From assembly GCA_036417435.1 (NCBI GenBank), contig CM070910.1:65814784-65878783 (forward strand): a stretch of 64,000 bases of DNA, in the 5' to 3' direction. This stretch comes from Inia geoffrensis (Eukaryota; Chordata; Mammalia; Artiodactyla; Iniidae). Below the pieces are notes generated by a model, which had not been told where the DNA came from, did not search any database, and saw only the letters and a program-made list of their open reading frames with translations. Position 1 is the stretch's first letter, and every line of letters begins with the position of its first letter. Below, in pieces: positions 1 through 12,425 of this stretch. The position numbers were made by a program, and so were the translations under genes.

Positions 1-824
1 ATGCTGTAAGAACCTAGTTTGTAGCACGTGTTTAGTCCTGTCATTTCCTATATGTGAAAGTAGTTATATAGGACAGGAGACTGATGATTACTAATTAAAA
101 ATTGAAACAATTATCTAATACAAAATTTAAATAAAGGAAACTCTCGGAATCACCATTACTAATTATTTGAGAGGAACGTTAAAAACAATGAATGAGATTT
201 GTTTAGTGCTACCTGTCTGTCATGTGTTCTCCTGTATATTATTTGGTCCATATATTCGCTGAGATTCCTTTATCTTTGAGAGTTAAATGAATTGGAATCA
301 AGCCCCATTCAATGCAGACTGGAGTCCTCCCCAAGATCCCTACAAATCTCCAGGGAGAAGGGAGGAGCTTACATTTTCATGTTCACTTCTTTTTTTAAGT
401 CCCATTTCCCCATCCTTAACGTTTTCCGAAACTGGCAATTTGTATATAGGTCTTGGGCAAAGAAAAGAACCATAAATCAGACTGAGTTCCCTGCTATGAA
501 GACTCCTGCTACCCACCACTGGTATTCTCCTGGCCACTTCTCTTCTACCTATGCTACTTATCTCCCAGTGTCCTTCAAGGCACTCTTGTCGCCTTTCTTT
601 GATACCCCCATTGATACACATTTGATACCCGCATTGACTCTGAGGCTAATTTTGCATATCCAGTACCTCATTACCCTGTTCTGCTGCCTGCTCTATCCTC
701 ACAGAAAGGCTGGCAGAGGCATGGAAAGTAACTACCTGCCCACTGAAAATATATCTCCTTTTTGAGGTAGAAGCAGCTGCTATATAGCTGACAAGGTAGG
801 TGTTAACTATTCACTGTTAAAAAT
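1..824. other. Unassigned AT-rich sequence
   Basis: I recognise no gene or repeat here. A 157-codon open frame runs from 292 to 765 on the plus strand, but its translation shows no domain, repeat or family resemblance. I treat it as chance. Confidence 0.5.
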
Positions 825-975
825 TACCACTGCCGTTCCTATTTCACAAATGAGAAAAATGAGTTTCAGTGCTATTTTCCGGCTTTCTGTGTTCACACAG
901 AAAGTAAAGCTCAAAACTAGGGCTTGAATCCAAGTCTTCTAAGCCTATATTAATTCATCTCTCTGACATTCCATA
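825..975 (-). mobile_element. MIR SINE relic
   Basis: The segment reads like the reverse complement of the MIR core. It has a diverged form of the 'fresh cut' TTTCACAAATGAGAAAAATGAG, then a CACAGAAAGTAAAGCT block, then GGGCTTGAATCCAAGTC, which corresponds to the tRNA-like B-box end. Divergence is high, as expected for a repeat that predates placental mammals. The edges are approximate. Confidence 0.6.
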
Positions 976-1589
976 GAGTGTCTCTATTTTTGGTAATGTG
1001 TTACCATCATCCAATGTCATCAGATATGGGATTCTTTGTAAATTAAATATATGCATTTTCTTTTTTTCTTCTTTTCATAAAGGGTTATTTACAGAGCCTG
1101 GTGCTTCCCCATCAAATCTTTATTGCTGCCTGGATTCTGTCTTCCACCCTGGTTTATGTGTGAGTCCGTGTAGTGCAGAGACATGGGGAGAAGCATTATG
1201 CATGGGACCTGCATCCTCCGTCATTTTTCTTCTCCCCCAGGAGAGTGCTGTGGTCCTGCTGACACAAATCCACAGCAGGACTGGGAGGATGGGAACATGA
1301 GATCAGCTGAAGGATTCCAAAGTTGTCTGACAGCTGTGCAAGCTTGGACGCCCTCTCATTGAGTGCAAACAGTGCACGGTGCTTCCATACTTGCCGCATC
1401 CCTTTGGTTCTGGTCAGGAAAACAGAAAACATGATAGATTCTTCAAAGTAAAGAGAATTTAATTCAGGCAACATTTGGATAAATTGGATATGCAAATGAA
1501 GAAAGAACTGAAAATCCAATTGAGCAATTTAAAGCACTTAGTTAACCCAGACTAGCAAGAGTAGGAAGCTGGAAAAACCCAATGGCTAA
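976..1589. other. Unassigned sequence
   Basis: No gene or repeat recognised. A perfect 9-bp inverted repeat (GTCCTGCTG at 1253-1261, CAGCAGGAC at 1273-1281) could form a short stem. Nothing else suggests an RNA gene. Confidence 0.4.
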
Positions 1590-1687
1590 ATGAAAGGTGG
1601 GAGGCGGTCGGGTACCCAGAATCTGGAGGCCAGGCCATGTGACCAGGCAGCTCAGTGGGATCTGGGCCACCAGGGAGGTGCAGCTTT

Positions 1688-1782
1688 TCCTGTAGGTTGT
1701 GAGGGAGAACAAAACAGAGAATTCACCTCTGCCTTCCAGTTCTGCTCCAGTGCTCCCATTATAGAACTAGTCAAAACCCAGC
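1688..1782. repeat. Copy 1 of a diverged 94-bp direct repeat
   Basis: This block, starting around CCTGTAGGTTGTGAGG and ending in ACTAGTCAAAACCCAG, recurs at about 2315-2409. The copies differ at roughly 11 of 94 positions by eye. Flanking sequence on both sides is unrelated, so only this core is shared. The family is unknown; it may be part of an LTR or of an old L1 5' region. Confidence 0.6.
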
Positions 1783-2289
1783 TGTCAAAGGAGCTTGAAA
1801 AAATATTTTCCTAAAATACCAAGCAAAGCAGAAGGTTAAAGAATGGAGCAACATGCAAATGAAAGGCACACTAGTCCCCAGACATCCACAGCTATTAAAT
1901 GCCTTCACGTTTGCCAGCGATAAATCCAGTTAATGAATAGCTTTAATGAATGGGGACTTTTACAACTCTGACATCTCCAAAAAGATTTCTAGGATACAAG
2001 TTTTCTTCTTTAGTACTGATAAGAGAAATACTAATAATTTTACTTTATTATTATAAGGAATGGATAATTACTTATTACTTTTAAGTAAAGTCATCAAGTC
2101 AAACTACAAAGCTATTCATGACCAGTATCTTGATTTTCCTCTTTAATATTTACTCTCTCTTATTTGTTAGCTATAATCTGGTCTTTCGTAGCGTGGTTTT
2201 AAGAGTCTTTTCTTCAAGATATGGGGTAATTCAGTTGGAGTGGTTCACCGATTTTTCCCTCTCTTATAAGAAATTTTCTCACCTTAAAG

Positions 2290-2840
2290 CATGTCAGCTG
2301 GAGGGTTCTTTTTTTCTGTAGGTTGTGAGGCAGAGCAAGAAAGAGAAATTACCTCTGCCCTCCAATTCTCCTCCAGTGCTCCCGTTATAGAACTAGTCAA
2401 AACCCAGATGAAGGGGGAGTTAAGGGAGAAGGGGGTTTTCATAGATGGAGGAGAGGCTGGGAAAGGGCGGGGAGATGCCAGGGGAGCCATAAACACTTCC
2501 TCTGAAATGTTTCCTAAGGCAGATCCTGCCTTCCAGAACCAGATTAAAAAGAAAAACTAGGCGCAGGTCTCATTGAGACTGAGGGTCATGGAGGCCTTCT
2601 GTTCAGAAACTGAAGGCTACTTGCTGGACTCAGGAGAACTTGGCCCAGGAGATCTACTGATGAAGATGCCACTGATGTGGGAGATGAATGACCATCTCCT
2701 GATAGATCCAACTGCCTGGGCTTGCAGCTCAGGGGTCTTATAAACCTTCTCTCTTCCCCTGGGCTTGTTCTGACTTAAGAGGCATTGGGCTTGTGTTTAA
2801 CAAATAAAAGGTGTCTATGGAATATTTGGTTTGTGTAGAG
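2290..2840 (+). mobile_element. Possible LTR-like repeat
   Basis: Downstream of the second 94-bp copy lies a moderately GC-rich stretch with a TATA-like TTATAAACC near 2738 and an AATAAAAG polyadenylation-like signal near 2801. The roughly 60-bp spacing is what a U3-R boundary looks like. I do not recognise the family and see no clear TG...CA ends or target duplication. An old 3' UTR retrocopy is another possibility. Confidence 0.25.
2315..2409. repeat. Copy 2 of a diverged 94-bp direct repeat
   Basis: This is the second copy of the block at 1688-1782, in the same orientation about 627 bp downstream. Differences are scattered substitutions without indels, which argues for an old duplication or two insertions of one repeat family. 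Confidence 0.6.
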
Positions 2841-4059
2841 TCATACACATATCTTAAAGTATTCACCAACTGAGACAGTTTTCAGGAGAGAGACCACAGG
2901 AAAAATAAGGATTTATTAGGCTCCATTGAATGATTTTAAATATGTAATATTTTCCATATGAAGGAAGTTTTTATTAACCAAAATGACTTAAAAGACAGTT
3001 ATATTTTATTTTTAATTTTGTTATAAAATATCAAGTTTGAAATTGTTATATAAACATGTCAATAAATCCAGAAATTTGAGAGCTATGTTTGGCATCATTT
3101 GTGTCTTAAGTGATGCAGGTATTAGGTGGAAAACATTTAGGTAAATATTAATAATATCTAACATAACTAATCATTCTCAGCTTTCTTGCACTTCTGTGCT
3201 GTTTAAGATGGTAAATTTCCTACTCTTTATTTTTTCTACTGTTTCCCTTAGGTTTCTATTTATCTCAGTCTTCTCAATGTACAAATTCATCAGTCTAGGT
3301 TAACTGACCATGGTTTTATTTAGGCAACGGGATAAATTACGATTGTTGTTATTATGGCTTGCTATGTATTTATATGGTGCTTTCCTGTAAAGACTTTAAG
3401 GTACTTTATTAAATCTGCAGCTAATTTTTATAACACTCAGTGGAGATAAGTTGAATGTATTAAAAATCTTAATAGCCCACCAATCTATATATGAATTCCA
3501 TTCTAATCCTATTACCAGCAACTATCCCAATGAGCTTTCCAAATTCTAAAAATTTAACTAATGAATATGCATTTTAATTAGAGAAGCAAAGGAAATAGAA
3601 AGCGCAAAATAATTTGACATTAATGCAAGTATTAGGGCTATGCCACATTTTCTAAACACCAACCTAGATTCTTTGAACAAAATAAATTATTTGGGATAGT
3701 TTACTCAGGATTTTGCTAATTAAAGACATTAACTCACACTAACTATGATATGATGCCAAAATACAGAGTATGTTAAAGTAACTTATTTCCTCTTCCTATG
3801 TTTTTAACTTATTATTTTTCTTAAATAAGAAATATGAGAAAATCTCATAAAACAAATGTTTAGTTTTCTAAATTATCTGAAGGGAAACATTCTTGTAAAC
3901 ACCACTCATGTTGGGAAATAAAGCCTCATCAACCGCTCCAGAAGTACCCTATGTGGACCCCAGTCATAGCCTCTTCTAAGATCTACCTCTCTTGACTTTT
4001 ATACTAACTGCCCCCTTACTTTATCATTTAATTGTGCTTCCATAGATGCTGAGGTTTAG
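2841..4059. other. Unassigned AT-rich sequence
   Basis: No open frame, RNA gene or repeat family is recognisable. Confidence 0.4.
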
Positions 4060-4960
4060 TTTTGCCTGTTATTTTTGAAAATATTTTTGTTTTAATCTAT
4101 CAAGTCCCCCTCTATCACCTTTCTTTCCTGAAATCCATTTGTTTAAAGACCCTTATCTGTCCTATAGTTTTCTACAGGCTGAAACTTGCTGATTTCATTC
4201 CTCTGTAGTTTAACATGCTCCTCTGCTTTTCTTCCAAATTTGTAGTTGAATCTAGAGGCTTAATCTAACTCAGGCTAGCCTTCCTTTCTTTCTTTGCTCC
4301 CTTTTTGAAAACTACATTATAACCAGTGCTGTATTCTTCATGAGGTGTTTAATGACCAATTTTCTCTTTTGATAAAAGTAGAAGCCCTTAATACCCCATC
4401 CCTGGATCCTTTCGTTCATTAGGATTTGTGAAATGTTGAAATTGCAATTCCGTCAACCCTTCTTCATGTGCTTGTTGAAATATTCTCATGAAGAGACACT
4501 TTTCTTCATCTACTCTTTGGTTACCCAATTCTATAGTTCATACAGAAAAAGTAGGATAAGCGCTTGATTCCTTCCTTTTATTTATATCTGGTTTATGTTT
4601 TGAAGCTGTGTTGGCTGTAATTCTCATACACTTTGGAACACAAGTTCTATAACTCATCTTTAAATGCTACAGCTGTACCTTTCAAAAGAGAGAAATGCTT
4701 ATTTCAGTTTTGGCCATATATCCGAGTTATTTAAAATTTGCATTCGATATATTACACCCTGAGCTATATAATGATGCAATGTTATGTAAACTCTACTTTC
4801 TCAAAATTCTACCTTCACCAGATGTATAGTCAAATTGCCACCCACTTTCATCCTTCTTACTTATTGATGCTCTATTATGCTCTGTACTTTCCTTCATGCT
4901 ACCAGTACTAGAATTTTATTTTCTACTTCCAGTCACTAGGCTGGAATTATATTAGGCACT
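4060..4960. mobile_element. Ancient interspersed repeat, probably L1M-type 3' region
   Basis: An ordered series of motifs recalls a familiar ancient mammalian repeat: CTGTAGTTTAACATGCTCCTC, then TAGTTGAATCTAGAGGCTT, then TGTATTCTTCATGAGGTGT, then TTTGGTTACCCAATTCTATA. Their order matches my memory of that repeat, but I cannot name the subfamily or fix the orientation. Confidence 0.4.
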
Positions 4961-5664
4961 TAAAAAATAATCTATTGTATCTAAAAGAAAGTGCTTTTTT
5001 TTCCTGAAATTTTCACATTTTAATTTTATATCTCAAAATGGAGAAAGTTCAATATTGAATAATTATATGGGTCAGACTAAACACTTGATCAAGTTGATTG
5101 AATCTTGCCAGTTCTGTTTTGTGTGCTTAGTTTGTCTAATAATCTCAGGGTCATAGGGAGATAAATAAGAAACTACACATGATCTGAGGGTCCTCAGAGA
5201 TTGTGCGTGACTTCTTGGGGAAGATGATCCAATGGGAATGTGATGATTAAGTTCTAACTCAATCTAGACTCTGAAATAGCCATGTCCATTTGGAATGCAA
5301 AAACCTCCAGGCTGAAATATACATGGTGCCATGTCCCTCAAAGTGAAGGAAAAAATTTGTAATATTTTCTTGGGTAAGTTTTGCTGGGTTCAGTGTTCCG
5401 GCTAACACTGTGTTAAATGGACATTGCCGTTAGTGTCAGACTCATTAATATTCAAAATAATTAGTAGAACATTTAATACAATTTATTTATCTGAACATGA
5501 AAAAGAAGGACGAAAGAGAAGAGCAGAGATCAGATCATGTGGAGATATATATTAATGACAGTGCTCTTTATTAAAGCAATGATTTTTAAGCAGGGGGGAT
5601 GATGATCACATTTCCATTTGAGGATTGCGGCAGATATAGAGAAGGGCTTAGAAGGATCAAAAAT
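4961..5664. other. Unassigned AT-rich sequence
   Basis: No gene, RNA or repeat recognised between the ancient repeat and the first CHR SINE. Confidence 0.4.
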
Positions 5665-5674
5665 GGGTGTGGAG

Positions 5675-5878
5675 AGCTTCCCTGGTGGCGCAGTGGTTGA
5701 GAGTCCGTCTGCCAATGCAGGGAACACGGGTTCGTGCCCCGGTCCAGGAAGATCCCACATGCCGCGGAGCGGCTGGGCCCGTGAGCCGTGGCCGCTGAGT
5801 CTGTGCGTCCGGAGCCTGTGCTCCACAACGAGAGAGGCCACAGCAGTGAGAGGCCCACGTACCGCAAAAAAAAAAAAA
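5675..5878 (+). mobile_element. CHR-type tRNA-derived SINE (copy 1)
   Basis: About 200 bp, complete. The tRNA-related head has an A box around 5686-5697 (GTGGCGCAGTGG) and a B box at 5729-5739 (GGTTCGTGCCC). A GC-rich body and an A13-type tail follow. A perfect 10-bp target duplication, GGGTGTGGAG, flanks it at 5665-5674 and 5879-5888. It is transcribed by RNA polymerase III and mobilised in trans by L1 proteins (family knowledge). The intact boxes and perfect duplication indicate a fairly recent insertion. Confidence 0.95.
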
Positions 5879-6027
5879 GGGTGTGGAGCACTTTTTAAGG
5901 AGATAATGAAACAATCCAAGTGTTAAAGTATGATAGATTGCAGGAACAGTATTTTAAAAAATGAATGAAATGCCTATATTAGAGAAATATTTAGTATTCC
6001 CTTCTGCATTGGCAAAATTAAAAAGTT

Positions 6028-6286
6028 AAATTTGCAAAATAGACACACAGACATGGAAAACAAACTTATGGTTACCAAAGGGGAAAGGGGTGGGGGGGAG
6101 ATAAATTAGAAGTTTGGGATTAACATATACACACTATTACATATAAAATAGATAACCAACAAGGACCTACTGTATAGCACAGGGAACTCTACTTAATATT
6201 TTGTAATAACCTATAAGGGAAAAGAGTATGAAAAAGAATATGTATAATATATATATATATAACATTTATAACTACATATATATTTT
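6028..6286 (+). mobile_element. L1 3'-end fragment followed by an AT microsatellite
   Basis: The segment has the artiodactyl/cetacean L1 3' UTR pattern: a G-rich tract near 6085-6100, then ACAAGGACCTACTGTATAGC, then CACAGGGAACTCTACT, ending in a (TA)n tract at about 6244-6286. The reverse complement of the same family is seen at 25.8 kb. It is 5'-truncated, and no target duplication was seen. Confidence 0.75.
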
Positions 6287-6520
6287 TTTCTCTTCTTATA
6301 TTAAAAATAATCACTTTCCTGTGGGATCATTCATTGGATTTATTTCTCTTCATTCTTCTCTTTTTGTGTTGCTGTGTTTTGTTAAACAGTTGGCGATACT
6401 ACTTGAGTCATTCATATCTGAAAAATGGACTGGGCTAGCTGGAAAAGGGGGTTCGTGCAGAATTTTAAGTTTACTCCTAAAATTTTCTTCCCTGTAAAAG
6501 AAGCTTAAAAGTGATTTGGT

Positions 6521-6949
6521 GGTCAAAAAGAGAGAGACAAATACCGTATGCTAACACATATATATGTAATTTAAGGGAAAAAAATGTTATGAAGAACCTA
6601 GGGGTAAGACAGGAATAAAGACACAGACCTACTGGAGAACTGACTTGAGGATATGGGGAGGGGGAGGGGTGAGCTATGAGAGGGCGAGGGAGTGGCATGG
6701 ACATATATATACTAACAAACGTAAGGTAGATAGCTAGTGGGAAGCAGCCGCATGGCACAGGGATATCAGCTCGGTGCTTTGTGAGCGCTTGGAGGGGTGG
6801 GATAGGGAGGGAGGGAGGGAGGGAGACGCAAGAGGGAAGAAATATGTGAACGTCTGTATATATATAACTGATTCACTTTGGTATAAAGTAGAAACTGACA
6901 CACCGTTGTAGAGCAATTTTAACCCAATAAAGATGTTTTAAAAAAAAAA
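6521..6949 (+). mobile_element. 5'-truncated young L1 3' end
   Basis: This is homologous to the last part of the full-length L1 at 30.3-30.7 kb, on the opposite strand. It has the TAACACATATATATG segment, the G-rich polypurine tract (about 6653-6690), the GGGAGGGAGG tract (about 6800-6825), then AATAAAGATG and an A tail. The direct repeat AAGTGATTTGGT lies at 6509-6520 and 6950-6961. The fragment keeps only about 430 bp, a typical dead-on-arrival insertion. Confidence 0.92.
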
Positions 6950-7079
6950 AAGTGATTTGGTTGTCTGTTAAGGGGCTATTGTGCGTGTAATTTATTTTTA
7001 GAAAATAAAGTCAGGGAGAGTGGAAGGAGACAGGCAGACTTGGACTCAGCCCTCCCCTGGCATCACAGAAGAGAAGCAG

Positions 7080-7300
7080 CCCAAAACAGGAGTTAAGCGC
7101 ATCGGTTCTAAAACCAAGTCTGTCTGGTTCAAATTTCGGCTCTGCCACTGGTAAATTCCATGACTTGGTATAATTTACTTGATCTGTTTTGTACCTTTTT
7201 CCTGCTAAATATAAATAATAGAATCTTTAACATAGGGTTGTTGTAAGTTACATAGAAAACATTTAAACCAATACCTCACACTCAATACTTGTTAGTTTAA
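7080..7300 (+). mobile_element. MIR SINE relic
   Basis: It shows a GAGTTAAGCGCATCGGTTCT head, GTTCAAATTTCGGCTCTGCC (B-box region), CCATGACTTGG, then a diverged GTTGTTGTAAGTTACAT core. These occur in the MIR consensus order on the plus strand. It is strongly diverged. Confidence 0.75.
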
Positions 7301-10300
7301 AAGTAAAAACGTAATAAAGATCTTTATATTAGTATAAAAATATTTGTATGTTTTTCTCTTGTGAAGAACTATTTTTGCGTGTTTTTCTTTGGTTTTGTTT
7401 TTGTCCGTCTAGAACCATAGCAATCCCTTTATTGCTTCTCTTGAAGGCACACCCACGCTAAACTTCCCCAGGCAGATATGCTATTATCTTCAGAGTTATT
7501 CTCCAGATTTAGATTTCATGGTACTGTTGCCTGTCTCTTCATATTGGTTGTGAAGCATGGGGATGAGGAGGGAAGGATGAGGGGCTGACTGGCCCAGATG
7601 TTTCAATAATGATAACAATTATTAATAGTCAACACTGTTTCTAATAATCATTATGGCCCACGTCCACTCTCTCTGAACTTTGAGTTCAGAATTTGACTTC
7701 TCCTACTCTGAACTTTGAGTATTTCCTGAGCTTAAGCTTCTTTCGCTTTTGCTGCATTCCTTTCCTGGATTATATTCTTAGGCTACAGTGTACTTTAATC
7801 CATCAGTGCAAATCCATCTCCTATCTTTATTTAACATATTAGACACAATATACAGTTAAGTAACACCATTGCTTCCTCATTCCTTGGATTCATTTGTCTC
7901 TGAAAAGCTTTACTGTCATTTTGAATCTGAAGCTACTGTCAACTTTTTCATTCTGGAATTTCCAGATTGGCTTCTGCATCAGCTAAATTCCTTAGTTCAT
8001 CTTTATTATAGACATGCTTATGTACATCTAATCTTTGCTCCTAGTTTCCTGAATGTTTGTAGTTTATATTTTTGTATTTTAAAACAAATATTAGCTTTTG
8101 AATTTTGCAAAATTAATTTATACCCTTAAATAGAGTAATGGCTAAATATGTTTTAACATCTATATATGTTGCTATACATTTTAATATAATTTAATATATT
8201 AATGCAATTCTTTATGTTAATAAGAGTTTTGAATGAAATATACTTTCACCAGAGACAATCTAACTAAATGCACATTTTCATTTGCTCCTACTAAATTTTA
8301 AAAGCATTTTTTTCTGTATAACACCTCACAGACATTAAGGATTTTGATTTGTTTCTTTCTTTTAAAAGTAAAATCAGTCTACTTTGAGAACAATGCATTC
8401 ATTCATGGACCATATTAACCAATCAGTAATTTATAGCCCTTGTTTACACGTAAGATATTAAACATAGGCAATTTAAATCTTTAACTATGAAAAAAAGAAT
8501 GAATGCCTTGTGATTTAAACAGACCTGAGAAATTTAATTAATGGAATATTTTCACTTTTAAGGTCAAAAAGTTATGGCTTAAGTAGAGGGATAGATTTAC
8601 CTGCTAACAGAAGAGACCATTTGCTCAGGTGATCTAAAACACATACTTTTTCAGCCTTCTGCCTCACTTTGTGGATTGCAAGTGAAAGTTTCAGTGTGGA
8701 TGAGCTTGAGATGAGGAGAAATCAAAGCTCTGTATTATGATAGTGTTTCTGATGGCTGAAAATGATGGCAGAGCTCCAATTTTTGAAATTGTTTCATTTA
8801 AAAACTAAGCATTGAATTTCCACAGGGTGTTATAGAATTCTCAGCCTTCTTTGATTCAATTTAAAGGACACATTTATGGCGCTTAAATTGTTCCTGACAA
8901 TTCTATGCTCTGTAACATTTTAATCAAATGTACTTTATACCAAACTCTCCCACATAAAGTGTAGATAAATATAAAAATATATAATCATATTTTAATGAAC
9001 TGCTTTTAGTTTTTGGTTGGTCCAACTGTGTGCCCTCTTAGCCAAAGGATAACTAAAACTATCATAAAAGTGAAATTTAAATTCTCAGCTGGTTGTGTCT
9101 CAAATAAAATGACTACTTAGATCTAAAACAAAATAATAAAATAAATTGAGAGCATGGAGCTCAGATCCTGAGGCTGGACTTTTTCCTTTTCTAATCAGAT
9201 ATAATGTGAGTTTAAAAAGGCATGATTTAGTTCATCAACTGCATTTGTTTGTCCTTTTTGTTTTCTTTATGGGTATAAATGTAATAAAATCAAGCAGCCA
9301 TGTCTCAATAAGGTACAATTTAATGTTACACGGATTATTCTTGACCTGAGACTTGGCTTGTTTTGTTGATTAGGAAACTTAGCTCTTATTTTTTTGGTCA
9401 CACTTTTTAGCATTTATAGAATAATTACAAAATACCTATGGGTGCCATTACATTGGGTGGTGAATGTGTTTCTACTTCATTCTACTTGTTAGGAGGTTTG
9501 GCTGAAAAAACATTCCTGGAAGTGTTTCATGATCTCCAAATTTAACACTGAGTGGTATTTATAAAGGTTATCCTGGGGATATTTGGTTGCTCCTGTGTTG
9601 ATTTCTGTTTCCTCGAGGATCTTGGAGGAAATTACCTCTTCCACTTGAGGGCCTTCAAAGGTCTTCACATCCAGCCCCAAAGTGCAGTGATTGGCAGGAC
9701 CTCCAATTACCAGAGTTTCACTAGTCAGGTGAAGAGTTACCTTTTATTATTACACTTTATGAGCTGATCGAATTAAGTTAAACCTGTACATCATTTTTTT
9801 TTCTTTCTGGAAATTAAAAAGAATTACACTCACTGTTTTGAAAAAGTACATTTTTGCTTGCAGCTGTCAAAACAAGCTGTCATTTCAATTATCTAGAGTG
9901 TCTATTAGTCAATTTTTAATAAAGTTTCAACTACTTTTTCCTGGTCTTTAATGAATGGCATCCCTCACACACCTTTTAAATATATGTTCTGTGGCCTCAA
10001 TAGAATTCTGAAATTAGGTAGAAAATATTAAATAATTTAATCATAAAAAGCTTTATATTTTCCCTGTTGCCTAAAGCATACTCCTTTTCAGTAGTCTTAT
10101 TTCCTTTAAAATTCCCCCTTCTTAGAAAGCAATAACGGTAGCCACAATAAAAGGTTGTATTGTATCCATGAATTTGAGACAGTTATTCCTCGTTCAATGG
10201 AACAAAAAAGAACAGATAGATCACTTCATTGTTAGATCTCTGTGTGTCTATCTATCTATGTTAATTGCTTTTCAATTTATTTTCAATGGTATGACTTTTT

Positions 10301-10629
10301 TCCAAACTGCAAACTCTTAAAAAATAATAAATATGTATCATTATTCCCTCTATTCCTCCCAATATTTCATAAATTATTATGTATATAACTTGTTTTAATT
10401 AAATTATTCATTAAAAGTGATTCAATAAATCCTCAAGTTCAGGTCCCCAGAGTCATCAAGTACATACAATTTCCACTACAGAGAGTAGGAAACTGAGTCC
10501 CAGTGCCCTTGATTACTTGATGGTAGAGAGACAACTAACTTCTCCTGATGACCAGAGTGCTCATGCAAGGTCTTGCCCATTTCCCCATCTTGGCTCTCAT
10601 TGCTACACTGTATTTATCCTAGAGTGCTC
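7301..10629. other. Unassigned AT-rich stretch
   Basis: Over 3 kb without a recognised gene or a well-supported repeat. A weak MIR-like patch in reverse orientation is possible around 10460-10600. A 63-codon minus-strand frame at 9489-9680 has no recognisable family. Confidence 0.4.
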
Positions 10630-10935
10630 ACCTCTTCCCCATTGTCTTCTTGTGAAAAACCATCCTTTACGAGCCCAGTTCATTTGTCCGTGACTGCCGT
10701 GTAGATATCTCTAAGTCAGTAGTGGACGCATTGAACTTGCCCTAATGGTGAAAAACTACCGCTTTGTTCTCCCTCAGCATTTCCTGACTCTTACCACATT
10801 TCACACTCTCTTTTTCCCTATCGTTCTTTTTGATACATCCTATCTTTGCCACTAGATAGTGAGCAAGCCTCTGGATGTTATAGACCAAATTTTGATCATT
10901 TGGTATTCATCAGAGTAGTTAGCATAGTTAAAGAA
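10630..10935 (+). mobile_element. Probable L2 LINE relic
   Basis: Motifs in L2 3'-region order are visible: CCTTTACGAGCCCAGTTCA, GACTCTTACCAC and TGCCACTAGATAGTGAGCAAG. Divergence is high, and this call rests on a few blocks. Confidence 0.4.
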
Positions 10936-10949
10936 TATTTTGTATTACG

Positions 10950-11195
10950 TAAGAATGTGGCTTCTCTAATCACATTGGCCTGGCTTGAATCCATTGCCAG
11001 AATATACTGTTTGTGAGATATTGCCCAAGTTATTTAATTTAGCACCTAGAGATCTTCATTTTCTAATCTGTCAATTAGATGGTAAGAGTACTCACCTTTA
11101 GATTTGTCATGATGATTAATTACATGACGCATGTAAAACATTTAAAAGAGTGGCCACACAGATAAATGTTCAGTAAATATTATTTATTATCTTTA
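10950..11195 (+). mobile_element. MIR SINE relic
   Basis: CTGGCTTGAATCCATTGCC, then TTGCCCAAGTTATTTAATTT, TCATTTTCTAATCTGTCAA, a TGATGATTAATTACATGACG core and the CAGATAAATGTTCAGTAAAT tail appear in MIR order. It is nearly full length but old. Confidence 0.8.
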
Positions 11196-12289
11196 CAATA
11201 TTTATATGTTTCAGGAGTTTCATATATCCCTTCAAGTATAATGTAAATGCACATGTTTATGAGCATTGGTTCCTAAGTATTTATTGGATTTTCAGAGTTA
11301 CACATGGATTTAAAAATGGTTAAGAACTGATGTTATAAGTAGTGGTAATAGTCAAAACTAGGCAGAAAAATAACATTCTCAAACATTTGTCCATCGGGAA
11401 CAGAGTATAGCTTCCAGTGCAGATGGGAAGGTCATGGCTGCTTGGTTGAAGGTGAGAAAAAGAGACAAAGGATATTCTGGGCCTCATCCATCTATTCACT
11501 ATCTGCCAGGAGCTAAATTATCGGATCCAATTCTGATCATTCACTGAGATTGATACATGGTGCTTTTCCTGCCTAATACCCATGGTGCGTGCCCTGCATC
11601 CATTCCACTACCATTCCAAATGACTGCCTTATTTGGGGGGGAAGCATTGCTTCTTTTCCATTAAGCACTCTGTCGGGGCTTGTAATCAGGGTAACCCTCT
11701 CTTTTTTTAAATTAAGGGGCAGATGTTTGATTTTCATAGCTTTTTATAAATTCCCTTTTTCAAATGGACTCTGATAAATTTTGACCAGTATGTGGAAAGA
11801 TCTGAAGACACTGGGATTTTCTATAGCATCACTGACATCCCAAAGGTAGCCAGGAGTAGGTTAGAAGATTATAAATGAAGATTATAAGGATAAGTGAGCT
11901 GGGGTTCAGGGATGGGCTCCATGTACACAGGAGACTGGAATATGAACAGCAGATGAAAACAGGCCCCGTTATCAGAGGAAAGTTAACATTGCAAATATGA
12001 AGAGAATGCTATGGCTCAGTGACCACGGAGATACCTAGAGTTTTTCCCTTGATGTTCTAAAGACCAGCCTTACAGTAATAAGGAGAACTCCAGACAATGA
12101 TTTTCTTCACCACCACCACCATCAACCTCCTGATTACGTGCTACTTGGTTAGAATTAGTCCAGAAATAGAGTGATGCCAAAACTAGAGATTCAATATATC
12201 AGTAACTCCAGGTAACCTAGCTGGAGATAACAAAGAACGAGAAAAGAGGAAATCCATTACAAATGACTGGCAAGGTACCTGCCTCTTAT
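11196..12289. other. Unassigned sequence
   Basis: No gene or repeat family recognised. A short (CAC)n run lies near 12107-12120. Confidence 0.4.
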
Positions 12290-12294
12290 GCACC

Positions 12295-12425
12295 ACTTTA
12301 TAAAGCTTGTAACATCAAGCTTTAAACGGGCTTGTAAGTAGCACTGCAGTATCTCACACCTGCCTTGTATGTAGTGGGTGCTCTTGTGTGAACTGAGCGA
12401 GTGAGTGAATGAGTAAATGAATGCA
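12295..12425 (+). mobile_element. L2 3'-end fragment
   Basis: The stretch CACCTGCCTTGTATGTAGTG, GGTGCTCTTG and a GAGTGAATGAGTAAATGAATG tail matches the L2 terminus with its (TGAA)n-type end. Confidence 0.6.

Noticed and set aside
292..765. A 157-codon plus-strand open frame near the left edge
   Set aside because: No similarity, no domain and no splice or promoter context. A frame of this length is plausible by chance in 64 kb.
5675..5748. tRNA gene suggested by the A and B boxes of the SINE head
   Set aside because: It does not fold as a tRNA and recurs in all SINE copies with target duplications. It is the SINE's internal promoter.
5586..5926. Overlapping open frames on both strands around 5.6-5.9 kb, and similar ones at 13.3, 23.9, 47.6, 48.4 and 52.8 kb
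   Set aside because: They coincide with CHR SINE copies. The GC-rich SINE body gives the same pseudo-peptides each time.
9489..9735. Possible exon on the minus strand, with an acceptor-like CACCTGACTAG and a donor-like GAG|GTAATT
   Set aside because: The reading frame gives no known protein, and such splice-like words occur often by chance. No second exon was found.
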